Shown piece by piece: positions 1-5,098 of a stretch of DNA of 8,520 nucleotides. This stretch comes from a bacterium. Lineage in GTDB: Bacteria > Patescibacteriota > Microgenomatia > UBA1400 > PJMF01. Location of the stretch: positions 1-8,520 of the forward strand of contig OMIS01000019.1 of the NCBI GenBank assembly GCA_900299155.1, written 5' to 3'. Within the stretch, counting starts at the first letter, position 1. The number at the start of each line of letters is the position of its first letter. The notes under the pieces are model-generated. The model ran no database searches, was not told where the DNA came from, and worked only from the letters and a program-made list of their open reading frames with translations. The position numbers and the translations under genes were made by a program.

Positions 1-23
1 ATATAACATTAATGAACTAGATA

Positions 24-57
24 TTAGCAGTCATTTGCAATGACTGCTAATTTTGTT
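24..57 (+). terminator. Strong hairpin with T-rich tail, likely terminator of a gene left of the window
   Basis: An 11-bp perfect stem (TTAGCAGTCAT at 24-34 with ATGACTGCTAA at 40-50) closes a 5-nt loop and is followed on the + strand by TTTTGTT. The + strand tail fits intrinsic termination of a gene entering from the left. On the - strand the sequence after the stem is TATCTAG, a poor U-tract, so it would be a weaker terminator for the convergent enolase gene, which stops about 50 nt away. Seen directly; function inferred. Confidence 0.7.
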
Positions 58-98
58 ATATGGCCTAATTGCTGAGATTGTTAGTCAATTGAGCTAAG

Positions 99-1358
99 TT
101 ATGCGTTTAATTCTCGTTCAATTTCTAGTAACCTGTTGTACTTAGCTACTCGCTCCCCGCGTGTGGGACCAACCTTAATGAATCTCCCACCCACTGCTAC
201 AGCTAAGTCGATCATTGCGGTGTCGTTGGTTTCGCCCCCCCCACGATGTGATGGGATGACAGACATGCCGTGTGCTTTGGCTAGCATGCACGTTTCAACT
301 GTTTCACTTAAACTACCGATTTGATTAAGTTTAATTAAAATGCTGGAAATAGCTTGTGAGTCTATTGCAGTTTGCAAGCGCTCTTTATTTGTGACCGTAA
401 GATCATCTCCCACTAATGCCACGTTGTGTGCATCACACATTTGTTTTGCAGCGGTCCAGTTACTCCAATCATCTTCATGGAGTGGATCTTCTAAAGTTAC
501 TATTGGATACTTTTCGAGCCACCCCTTAAAGTATTCAATCACTTCAATGGATGAAAGTGCTCTATTTTCTATTTTTAGTACATACTTCCCGTCACTGAAA
601 AACTCACTTGCAGCCGCATCAATAGAGAATCCAACATCCTGACCAGCTGTGTACCCTGCCCGCTCTATGGCTTGCAACATATAAGCAAATGGTGCTTCGT
701 TGGAAGTAATACCATTGGGTGCAAATGCCCCCTCATTACCCACATTAGTAGAAAGTTTATTTTCCTTCAATATTTTTTCGAGTGAGTGATAACACTCGAG
801 CATAATTCTGATACTCTCTGCCCGTGTTCCCTGCTTTAGTACACTAAAGCAGTATTCTTGCAGGTCTGTAGAGTTATCCGCGTGTTTTCCACCTTCAATA
901 ACTACTGCCATCGGTTGTGGGAGCGCAGAAAAATCTGTGCCTGTTTGGTAGTAGTCACGAATATGAAGATAGAGTGGTTTTTTGAGTGAAGCTGCGGCTG
1001 CACGCGCAACTGCGAGGGAAACTGCGAGTATCGCATTGCCACCCAGTTTTGATTTTTGCGGAGTGCCATCTAGTTGAATCATCGTAGAATCTATCAATTT
1101 TTGATTGCTTGCATCCATCCCGAGCAAATGTGGAGCGATTTCTTCGTGAATATTTTTAATGGCTGTAAGCATTCCTTTGCCGTTGTAGCGCATCTTGTCT
1201 TCGTCTACGAGTACCGAAGCTTCATGTGAACCTGCTGAAGCGCCGTACGGCACTGAAGCCACCCCAATACTCCCCTCATCCAGTGTCACCTTAACTTCTA
1301 CAGAAGGATACCCTCCCGAGGCAATAACTTCGTAGGCATGAATGGCGGTAATTTGCAT
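99..1358 (-). CDS. eno: Enolase (phosphopyruvate hydratase), divergent
   Basis: Converts 2-phosphoglycerate to phosphoenolpyruvate in cytoplasmic glycolysis. The 419-aa product is close to the usual length of about 430. Expected catalytic and metal residues are visible: loop Ser in GASAG (41), His159 in GGKHADN, Glu168 in LQEY, Glu209 in NVGNEG, Asp247 in IDAAASEF, Glu290 in LEDP, Asp318 in GDDL, Lys343 in IKLNQIG, His371-Arg372 in SHR and Lys395 in FIKVG. Oddities: the N-terminal DSRGNPT signature reads ASGGYPS, GDEGG reads GNEGA, and the SHRSGE loop reads SHRGGGE with one extra Gly, encoded by a G8 run. The ATG at 1358 is chosen over an upstream TTG (1406) because the canonical N-terminus (MQITAIHAYEV) starts there, with AAGAAGGA 5 nt upstream. 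It is a single-gene unit convergent with whatever lies to the left. Family call is firm; catalytic fitness is presumed. Confidence 0.95.
   Translation of the reverse strand: MQITAIHAYEVIASGGYPSVEVKVTLDEGSIGVASVPYGASAGSHEASVLVDEDKMRYNGKGMLTAIKNIHEEIAPHLLGMDASNQKLIDSTMIQLDGTPQKSKLGGNAILAVSLAVARAAAASLKKPLYLHIRDYYQTGTDFSALPQPMAVVIEGGKHADNSTDLQEYCFSVLKQGTRAESIRIMLECYHSLEKILKENKLSTNVGNEGAFAPNGITSNEAPFAYMLQAIERAGYTAGQDVGFSIDAAASEFFSDGKYVLKIENRALSSIEVIEYFKGWLEKYPIVTLEDPLHEDDWSNWTAAKQMCDAHNVALVGDDLTVTNKERLQTAIDSQAISSILIKLNQIGSLSETVETCMLAKAHGMSVIPSHRGGGETNDTAMIDLAVAVGGRFIKVGPTRGERVAKYNRLLEIERELNA
235..242. repeat. C8/G8 homopolymer inside eno
   Basis: Eight consecutive C on the + strand (G8 in the sense of eno) encode Gly-Gly-Gly directly after the active-site His371-Arg372. 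This is the longest G/C homopolymer I noticed in the window. It coincides with a one-residue insertion relative to the usual SHRSGE loop. Confidence 0.9.
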
Positions 1359-1363
1359 AAAAA

Positions 1364-1371
1364 TCCTTCTT
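1364..1371 (-). promoter_or_regulatory. Shine-Dalgarno of eno
   Basis: On the - strand AAGAAGGA lies 5 nt before the ATG at 1358. It decides the start codon against the TTG at 1406, which has no such site. Confidence 0.75.
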
Positions 1372-1377
1372 CTATTT

Positions 1378-1406
1378 TGTATACTCGAGTTTGACTGCTG
1401 CTGCAA
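1378..1406 (-). promoter_or_regulatory. Candidate promoter of eno
   Basis: On the - strand TTGCAG (1406-1401) and TATACA (1383-1378) are separated by 17 bp. The predicted transcript start near 1371 would give a leader of only about 13 nt that begins at the Shine-Dalgarno. Both boxes match consensus only partly. Confidence 0.45.
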
Positions 1407-1503
1407 GGCTGTATTTAGTGAAACAATCTAGGCTTTGTATTCTGGCGGAAAATGCACCTCTACACTTTATGTGAAAGAGTCTTACTTCTCAGAAGACATC
1501 AGG

Positions 1504-1509
1504 TATAAT
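1504..1509 (+). promoter_or_regulatory. -10 box of tRNA-Arg
   Basis: A perfect TATAAT is preceded by AGG and ends 13 nt before the tRNA. The expected transcript start near 1516 would leave a 5' leader of about 7 nt for RNase P. No clear -35 is seen 16-18 bp upstream (1481-1486 reads CTTACT). The 97 nt between the eno start region and this box show nothing else I can support. Confidence 0.65.
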
Positions 1510-1522
1510 ACTGACTGTATCT

Positions 1523-1594
1523 GCGCCTATAGTTCAACGGATAGAACAGGGGCCTTCTAAGCCTCAAATCTGGGTTCGATTCCCGGTGGGCGCA
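1523..1594 (+). tRNA. tRNA-Arg (anticodon TCT)
   Basis: A full cloverleaf can be folded. Acceptor GCGCCTA (1523-1529) pairs with TGGGCGC (1587-1593). The D stem is GTTC/GAAC (1532-1535, 1544-1547). Anticodon stem GGGGC/GCCTC encloses loop CTTCTAA with TCT at 1556-1558. T stem CTGGG/CCCGG encloses TTCGATT. The discriminator is A1594 and the sequence continues CAAAAG, so the CCA end is not encoded and must be added after transcription. It decodes AGA/AGG codons. Confidence 0.96.
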
Positions 1595-1612
1595 CAAAAG
1601 ATGATTTTAGGG

Positions 1613-1618
1613 TATAAT
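1613..1618 (+). promoter_or_regulatory. -10 box of tRNA-His
   Basis: A second perfect TATAAT, preceded by AGGG, lies between the two tRNA genes. It ends 14 nt before the mature tRNA-His, giving a predicted start near 1625 and a leader of about 8 nt. This is almost the same geometry as at tRNA-Arg. A -35 would fall on the 3' end of tRNA-Arg and is not recognisable. Confidence 0.6.
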
Positions 1619-1632
1619 TAGCATCCGCCAAT

Positions 1633-1710
1633 GGTGGTATTAGCTCAGTTGGTTAGAGCGTCGCTCTGTGGCAGCGAAGGCCGCCGGTTCGAATCCGGTA
1701 TACCACCCCA
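1633..1710 (+). tRNA. tRNA-His (anticodon GTG), CCA encoded
   Basis: The cloverleaf is complete. Acceptor GTGGTAT (1634-1640) pairs with ATACCAC (1700-1706). The histidine-specific extra G-1 is encoded at 1633 and faces C1707. The D stem is GCTC/GAGC. Anticodon stem TCGCT/AGCGA holds loop CTGTGGC with GTG at 1668-1670. T stem GCCGG/CCGGT holds TTCGAAT. The discriminator C1707 is followed by an encoded CCA (1708-1710), unlike the neighbouring tRNA-Arg. The encoded G-1:C73 pair is the known identity element of bacterial tRNA-His. Confidence 0.97.
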
Positions 1711-1734
1711 TTAGAAATTCTTCCTCTAACTTTT
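1711..1734 (+). terminator. Weak hairpin plus T4 after tRNA-His
   Basis: TTAGA (1711-1715) can pair with TCTAA (1725-1729), followed by CTTTT. The stem is only 5 bp and AT-rich. It is positioned to end the tRNA transcript, but evidence is thin. Confidence 0.3.
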
Positions 1735-1771
1735 AGCAATGGTAGTCCTAAATTATAAGGATTGTTTACTG

Positions 1772-1777
1772 TAAAAT
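1772..1777 (+). promoter_or_regulatory. -10-like box exactly 6 nt before the ATG at 1784
   Basis: TAAAAT (5 of 6 to TATAAT) ends 6 nt before the start codon. A start at the usual +1 position would place the first transcribed base on the A of ATG, so a leaderless mRNA is predicted. There is no Shine-Dalgarno at a normal distance and no convincing -35. Confidence 0.5.
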
Positions 1778-1783
1778 AACTGT

Positions 1784-2044
1784 ATGACAAAAATAACCTA
1801 CACTTTTGGTGAAGAAGTTGGAACAATATATTGGGTAGCTGCAGAACAATTTAGTGAACTTGCAGGTAAAAAATTCATCCTTGGTGAGATGGAAGCAACA
1901 CAAATAGAGAAAAGGAAAGACCTCACCATAACAGCGAAGATACTTCTTTCTGCTGTCGCAGGCGCAATCATTCAACGTTTAATTGATACTAATATCCCAG
2001 TTGAAGTAATTTTCAATAGAGGCACATTTATTATAGAAGGATAA
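1784..2044 (+). CDS. Small protein of unknown function (86 aa)
   Basis: I do not recognise this family. The 86-aa product begins with an alternating hydrophobic/polar stretch (ITYTFGEEVGTIYWVAA, about residues 4-20) that looks beta-like. A mixed charged part follows (to about 48). Next comes a mostly hydrophobic segment (LLSAVAGAIIQRLI, about 53-67) that could be a buried or amphipathic helix rather than a clear membrane span, and then a beta-like ending (VEVIFNRGTFIIEG). There is no signal peptide and no cysteine. The gene is first in a two-gene operon: only 7 nt separate its stop from the DUF2164 gene, whose Shine-Dalgarno overlaps this stop. Reality as a gene is supported by that operon spacing and by the upstream -10 box. 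An open frame exists on the opposite strand over part of it but lacks such context. Confidence 0.75.
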   Translation: MTKITYTFGEEVGTIYWVAAEQFSELAGKKFILGEMEATQIEKRKDLTITAKILLSAVAGAIIQRLIDTNIPVEVIFNRGTFIIEG

Positions 2045-2051
2045 GGTTGTA

Positions 2052-2297
2052 ATGTCGTCAAAACCAGCCCAGTCAGATTTAAATTTCACCAAAGAAGAAC
2101 TGCAAGATCTTCGTGAAGCAATCCAGGCCTATTTTCTTGATGAACTGGATATGGAGATCGGCACACTTCAGGCAGATTTGTTTATCGAGTTTCTGCAGAC
2201 AAATGTGGGTAAGCAATTTTATAATCGAGGTGTCCAAGATACAATTAAAGCGCTTCGTGAAAAAACTGAAGATTTAGTACTTTTGCTGAAAGAATAA
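2052..2297 (+). CDS. DUF2164 family protein (81 aa)
   Basis: A small soluble protein whose core resembles the uncharacterised DUF2164 family: FTKEELQDLREAIQAYFLDEL (about residues 12-32), then MEIGTLQADLFIEFL (34-48) and the conserved-looking FYNRGV (56-61), followed by a C-terminal helix (62-80). The predicted fold is all-helical with several acidic residues. No catalytic motif is known to me and the cellular role is unknown. It follows the 86-aa gene by 7 nt; AAGG (2043-2046) overlapping the upstream stop codon serves as Shine-Dalgarno 5 nt before the ATG, so coupled translation is likely. Its stop codon lies 16 nt from the convergent L,D-transpeptidase stop. The family assignment rests on recalled sequence pattern and a profile search would settle it. 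Confidence 0.82.
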   Translation: MSSKPAQSDLNFTKEELQDLREAIQAYFLDELDMEIGTLQADLFIEFLQTNVGKQFYNRGVQDTIKALREKTEDLVLLLKE

Positions 2298-2320
2298 CCC
2301 AATTGGTAATGAGTTATTCT
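2291..2320. repeat. Inverted repeat spanning two convergent stop codons
   Basis: AGAATAAC (2291-2298) is perfectly inverted as GTTATTCT (2313-2320). Each arm contains the GAA-TAA end of one convergent gene, DUF2164 on + and L,D-transpeptidase on -. The loop holds the palindrome CCAATTGG (2299-2306). No T-run follows on either strand, so it is not a standard intrinsic terminator. It may still help end both transcripts. Confidence 0.5.
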
Positions 2321-2997
2321 ACAGGTGCTTCTCCATATATTACTACTTCAGTTCCAGGATTTTCATCAGTCGCTTTTGTATAATTCTGGTCACCAGTGGC
2401 TGGATCAGCCCAGTTATATATAAGTTCTGCTTCTTCAGTTTTCATATTAATACAACCATGACTCATGGGGTGCCCAAAATTATTGTGCCAGTATGTACCA
2501 TGAATCCCAAATCCGCGTGCAGCAGGTACTTCATCATTGGCAAAAAACATCGTGAACGGTACGTTGGGAAGGTTATAGTATGTCCGTAACTCTTTATTTC
2601 CCCCAGACATATGTTTATACCTAAATTTGCTCCAAATATGGAATGTCCCTGTAGGAGTTTTTCCCCATTTGCCAGAAGATATCAAGAATTCATAAATTTT
2701 TTGGTCTCCTTCATAGGCAAATAAGCGCTGATTGGTTAAGTCAACTTCAATCCGCTTCTCCCCTGTAGTTGAACCAAGTACCGCAGTGTGTTTTTGTTTT
2801 GCTGCTACTGGACTTGAAACTACAGTCTTGCCATAAAATTCACCCTGCGTTTGAGTGGGGTCATAATTGCCAGAAGCAAATGCAGTTGGGTCTAGTTCTG
2901 ATTGAGACTGTGCTACCAGTACTGCGGTGCGGAAAATGGCACCAATTGAAACAGTGAGTACTAGTGTTGTCAGTAGGTACCGTACAATTTTATGCAT
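2314..2997 (-). CDS. L,D-transpeptidase (YkuD/ErfK family), membrane-anchored
   Basis: Predicted to cross-link peptidoglycan (3-3 bonds) or attach proteins to it outside the cytoplasmic membrane. From ATG 2997 the product is 227 aa. A basic start and hydrophobic segment (about residues 4-29) form a signal anchor, followed by a Ser/Gln/Thr-rich linker (30-75). The YkuD domain runs from about 80 (RIEVDLTNQRLFAYEG) to 221. It contains KTPTGTF (113-119), HGTYW (His166) and the hallmark SHGCIN with nucleophile Cys182. The last line, TEVVIYGE, is the usual domain end. An in-frame TTG at 3033 would add 12 residues. I prefer the ATG because the protein then starts as a clean signal anchor and CATAAT lies 6 nt upstream. 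It follows the GT-C-like gene on the same strand and may also be co-transcribed with it. Confidence 0.92.
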   Translation of the reverse strand: MHKIVRYLLTTLVLTVSIGAIFRTAVLVAQSQSELDPTAFASGNYDPTQTQGEFYGKTVVSSPVAAKQKHTAVLGSTTGEKRIEVDLTNQRLFAYEGDQKIYEFLISSGKWGKTPTGTFHIWSKFRYKHMSGGNKELRTYYNLPNVPFTMFFANDEVPAARGFGIHGTYWHNNFGHPMSHGCINMKTEEAELIYNWADPATGDQNYTKATDENPGTEVVIYGEAPVE

Positions 2998-3003
2998 GCA
3001 TTC

Positions 3004-3009
3004 ATTATG
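3004..3009 (-). promoter_or_regulatory. -10-like box 6 nt before the L,D-transpeptidase ATG
   Basis: On the - strand CATAAT (5 of 6 to TATAAT) ends exactly 6 nt before the ATG at 2997, predicting a leaderless start. TTGCTC lies 18 bp upstream as a weak -35. No Shine-Dalgarno precedes this ATG. Confidence 0.45.
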
Positions 3010-3045
3010 TGGGTATTGATCGGTATAGAGCAATAACCAATACCA

Positions 3046-4683
3046 CTACTCTATCTTAAATACACAGTCATGTGGCTGATCTGTACAGCCAATAAGCGTT
3101 AGAGCTGGAGAGTGTTCCAGTGTTGTAAGTAATCTATCGGACATCATAGGTTGTGAAGTATTTGCTGTATCTGTAAGATCACCTAGTTGTTGGTATTCAT
3201 CGAAATGAACCACAATGAGTTCAACTCCAGTAGATTGCAAAAGAATAACCGATTCGGTATCTGGGAACTGTTGCTGTAGAAGTGTGAGCTCATGAGCACG
3301 ACGCGGTGGAGTTAGTCCGCTGACACCATTGAACAGCACTTTCTCATGATAAAGTTGGTAGCGCAACCGCTGGTTCTCCTGTCCAGCCAGTGTACCGTTA
3401 TTCCATTGATAGACAGGGAGTTCCGCAACTATTCTTTCTGGACGTGTTTTTACCAGCGAATAAATCTCAGGGATAGTTTGTGGAGTTGGGTAAAGATATT
3501 GATTTTTTAGTTCAAGTACATAGCTGAGGCTAATATAGAGCGCAAAGAAGAACAGCACAATTTTTTTTCTACCTTCTTTCAATTGTTGCTGCACAACCCA
3601 TCCCAATCCGAGTGCCAATCCCAGATTAAGCACGATTGCCCACCGTGATACCGAGCGGAATGCTTGAATACCAGGTATGACATAATACAAAATGGCATAG
3701 GGTAGCGGAATTGGTACCCCTAATATTTTCAGTGTTTCATCTCCCACTTTTACGACTGGGCCGAGCATGAATAGTGCGCCACAAAGTATAAAGCTAGTTA
3801 TAGCTATAATTAAATATTTAGAAGATTGGTCGATTTTTTGTCGCACTTTAGTTAAGTAAAGTGCAAAAAATATCAGTGGCAAAAATATTTCAATAGAAAG
3901 TAACTTTTCAATTGGATAAGAAAAATGTGCAGTATCTCGTATAGTGCGAATTGCTGAAAAATCTTGTGCAGTACGTACGTACGGGAGGTAATACCAAATC
4001 AGTAACCCACTAGAAATCACCACACTACTCCACCAAAAAGTATTACAAATAATTTTTCGATACTGTCGTGTCGAAAAAAGGTACAAAATTGTAACTGCAA
4101 GGAAAAAATATCCTGTCATGGGTGCATTTAAGCTTTGTAAAACAAAACATATGCCCCAATAAAGAGCGTACTTTTTTCTTCCACTTTCTATATATGAAAT
4201 GAGTGTCCATACGCCAAGTGGAAGTCCAAAAAGTAAGTAGCTATGGAGATGAGGGATAAATTGGTACTGAGTATAGGAAAATGTAAAAACAGATGCACTT
4301 ACGATACTAGCAAAATAGTTTTTCCAAAGTTTCTGTGCTAGAAGATACACAGCCCAAAAATTTGTACATGCTGAGATCATTAACAAAAGGTTGTACTGTA
4401 GAGTTATATTGCTAGTGAACTGTCTAATCAGTAGTAGCAGTGCCCCACTCGTCACAAATGGATCTGAGTATGTTGCTGTAAACTGGTATGGATAAAAAAA
4501 TGGCCAGTTATACCAGTCTCCTTTTCCAGTTAAAGCGTTGGCACTTTGGTGACTCAGCCAAACGATCAGTGCGCCGTCGTTAACTGAAGTAGTGTGAGTG
4601 CTAGATCTTATGAGAAGTGGAGAAAAAAATAGCAGCAGTAAACAACAAAAAAGTAGCCCTGTCACTAGTGTCTTCTGCAGCAT
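3046..4683 (-). CDS. Polytopic membrane protein, GT-C glycosyltransferase-like
   Basis: A 545-aa protein with about ten or more hydrophobic segments. Helix 1 spans residues 5-25. The first outside loop carries VNDGALIVW (Asp36) and then FYPYQFTATYSDP (Asp74), the layout of acidic residues after helix 1 that GT-C enzymes use to bind lipid-phosphate sugars. Later, LGPVVKVG followed by IPLPYAILYYVIPGIQAFRS and VSRWAIVLNLGLALGL resembles the C-terminal membrane block of YfhO-like and related envelope glycosyltransferases. After the last helix (about 375-390) a soluble domain of about 150 residues faces outside. Probable role: transfer of a sugar from a polyprenyl-phosphate donor to a surface glycan or protein; donor and acceptor cannot be read from sequence. 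It is followed 48 nt later by the L,D-transpeptidase, consistent with an envelope unit. It has its own promoter downstream of the preceding terminator. A non-enzymatic membrane role is possible. Confidence 0.82.
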   Translation of the reverse strand: MLQKTLVTGLLFCCLLLLFFSPLLIRSSTHTTSVNDGALIVWLSHQSANALTGKGDWYNWPFFYPYQFTATYSDPFVTSGALLLLIRQFTSNITLQYNLLLMISACTNFWAVYLLAQKLWKNYFASIVSASVFTFSYTQYQFIPHLHSYLLFGLPLGVWTLISYIESGRKKYALYWGICFVLQSLNAPMTGYFFLAVTILYLFSTRQYRKIICNTFWWSSVVISSGLLIWYYLPYVRTAQDFSAIRTIRDTAHFSYPIEKLLSIEIFLPLIFFALYLTKVRQKIDQSSKYLIIAITSFILCGALFMLGPVVKVGDETLKILGVPIPLPYAILYYVIPGIQAFRSVSRWAIVLNLGLALGLGWVVQQQLKEGRKKIVLFFFALYISLSYVLELKNQYLYPTPQTIPEIYSLVKTRPERIVAELPVYQWNNGTLAGQENQRLRYQLYHEKVLFNGVSGLTPPRRAHELTLLQQQFPDTESVILLQSTGVELIVVHFDEYQQLGDLTDTANTSQPMMSDRLLTTLEHSPALTLIGCTDQPHDCVFKIE

Positions 4684-4689
4684 GTCTGC

Positions 4690-4698
4690 ATAGTAGCA
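4690..4698 (-). promoter_or_regulatory. Extended -10 (TGC TACTAT) 6 nt before the ATG at 4683
   Basis: On the - strand TACTAT (4695-4690) is preceded by TGC, an extended -10, and ends exactly 6 nt before the ATG. The predicted +1 is the start codon itself. No Shine-Dalgarno is present. It lies between the terminator at 4769-4800 and the gene, so the GT-C-like gene is a separate transcription unit. Confidence 0.5.
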
Positions 4699-4768
4699 CT
4701 AGAATTACTTTTTGAAATACTGAATTACCCTGCCCATAGGCTTGCTGATTTTCTCTCCAGCTCTACAC

Positions 4769-4800
4769 AAAAAAGCCCTGCCCGCGTCGGCGAGCAGGGC
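4769..4800 (-). terminator. Intrinsic terminator of the pyruvate kinase/YtxH operon
   Basis: GCCCTGC (4775-4781) pairs with GCAGGGC (4794-4800). CGC/GCG inside (4783-4785, 4790-4792) extends the stem past one C-A mismatch to a GTCG loop. On the - strand the stem is followed by six T (A6 at 4769-4774). It lies 23 nt beyond the stop of the YtxH-like gene. On the + strand the tail (TTCACTTTTT) is poorer and no gene ends there. Confidence 0.92.
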
Positions 4801-4823
4801 TTCACTTTTTAACGAGTTACAAA

Positions 4824-5081
4824 TTATTTTGTAAACTTGCGAACTTTTTTCTTGGCCACAGCCACTGCTTGTTTAGCAATTTTTTTGCTTTGAGTAGCAA
4901 CTTGCTTTTTCACTTTAGCTGGATTTTTCTTATATTCAGCTTCAAGTTTTTTAGCTTGAGCAACAGTTTTCTTTACTACTTTTGTAGCTTTAGTTCTGTT
5001 CTCTTCTTTTGAAAGAAACAAGGCAGCTGCACCAAGTGCAATGCCTGTCATAAGTGTACCTAATAATGATTTTTTCCCCAT
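4824..5081 (-). CDS. YtxH-like membrane-anchored, lysine-rich small protein
   Basis: An 85-aa protein with one hydrophobic segment (about residues 6-23, LLGTLMTGIALGAAALFL) just after MGKKS, then a long highly basic tail. This matches the YtxH-like pattern of a glycine/alanine-rich N-terminal helix and a charged helical tail. The tail contains 20 of the protein's 22 lysines and resembles histone-like Lys/Ala/Val segments (VKKQVATQSKKIAKQAVAVA, about 57-76). It is likely held at the inner face of the membrane with the tail in the cytoplasm; function is unknown and a role in binding nucleic acid or acidic lipid is only inference. It lies 17 nt downstream of pyruvate kinase with a perfect Shine-Dalgarno and is followed by a strong terminator, so it is the last gene of that operon. 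Confidence 0.8.
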   Translation of the reverse strand: MGKKSLLGTLMTGIALGAAALFLSKEENRTKATKVVKKTVAQAKKLEAEYKKNPAKVKKQVATQSKKIAKQAVAVAKKKVRKFTK

Positions 5082-5083
5082 AA

Positions 5084-5093
5084 CACCTCCTTT
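5084..5093 (-). promoter_or_regulatory. Full-length Shine-Dalgarno of the YtxH-like gene
   Basis: On the - strand AAAGGAGGTG lies 2 nt before the ATG (4 nt counted from GGAGG). It is a full 10-nt complement of the standard 16S rRNA 3' end. It is the strongest ribosome site in the window and sits at an operon-internal gene. Confidence 0.9.
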
Positions 5094-5098
5094 GTAGT

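Noticed and set aside
1359..1406. TTG start for enolase adding 16 residues
   Set aside because: The added part (Gln/Ser/Asn/Arg-rich) is not part of the family and the ATG at 1358 has a good Shine-Dalgarno.
1766..1975. 69-codon frame on the - strand over the 86-aa gene
   Set aside because: No promoter, ribosome site or operon partner. The + strand gene has a -10 box and tight coupling to the DUF2164 gene.
2998..3033. TTG start for the L,D-transpeptidase adding 12 residues
   Set aside because: It would put a polar stretch before the signal anchor. The ATG at 2997 has a -10-like box 6 nt upstream. Not fully excluded.
3971..3982. GTACGTACGTAC microrepeat
   Set aside because: Short, in frame inside the GT-C-like coding region and explained by the codons for Tyr-Val-Arg-Thr. 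No sign of function.
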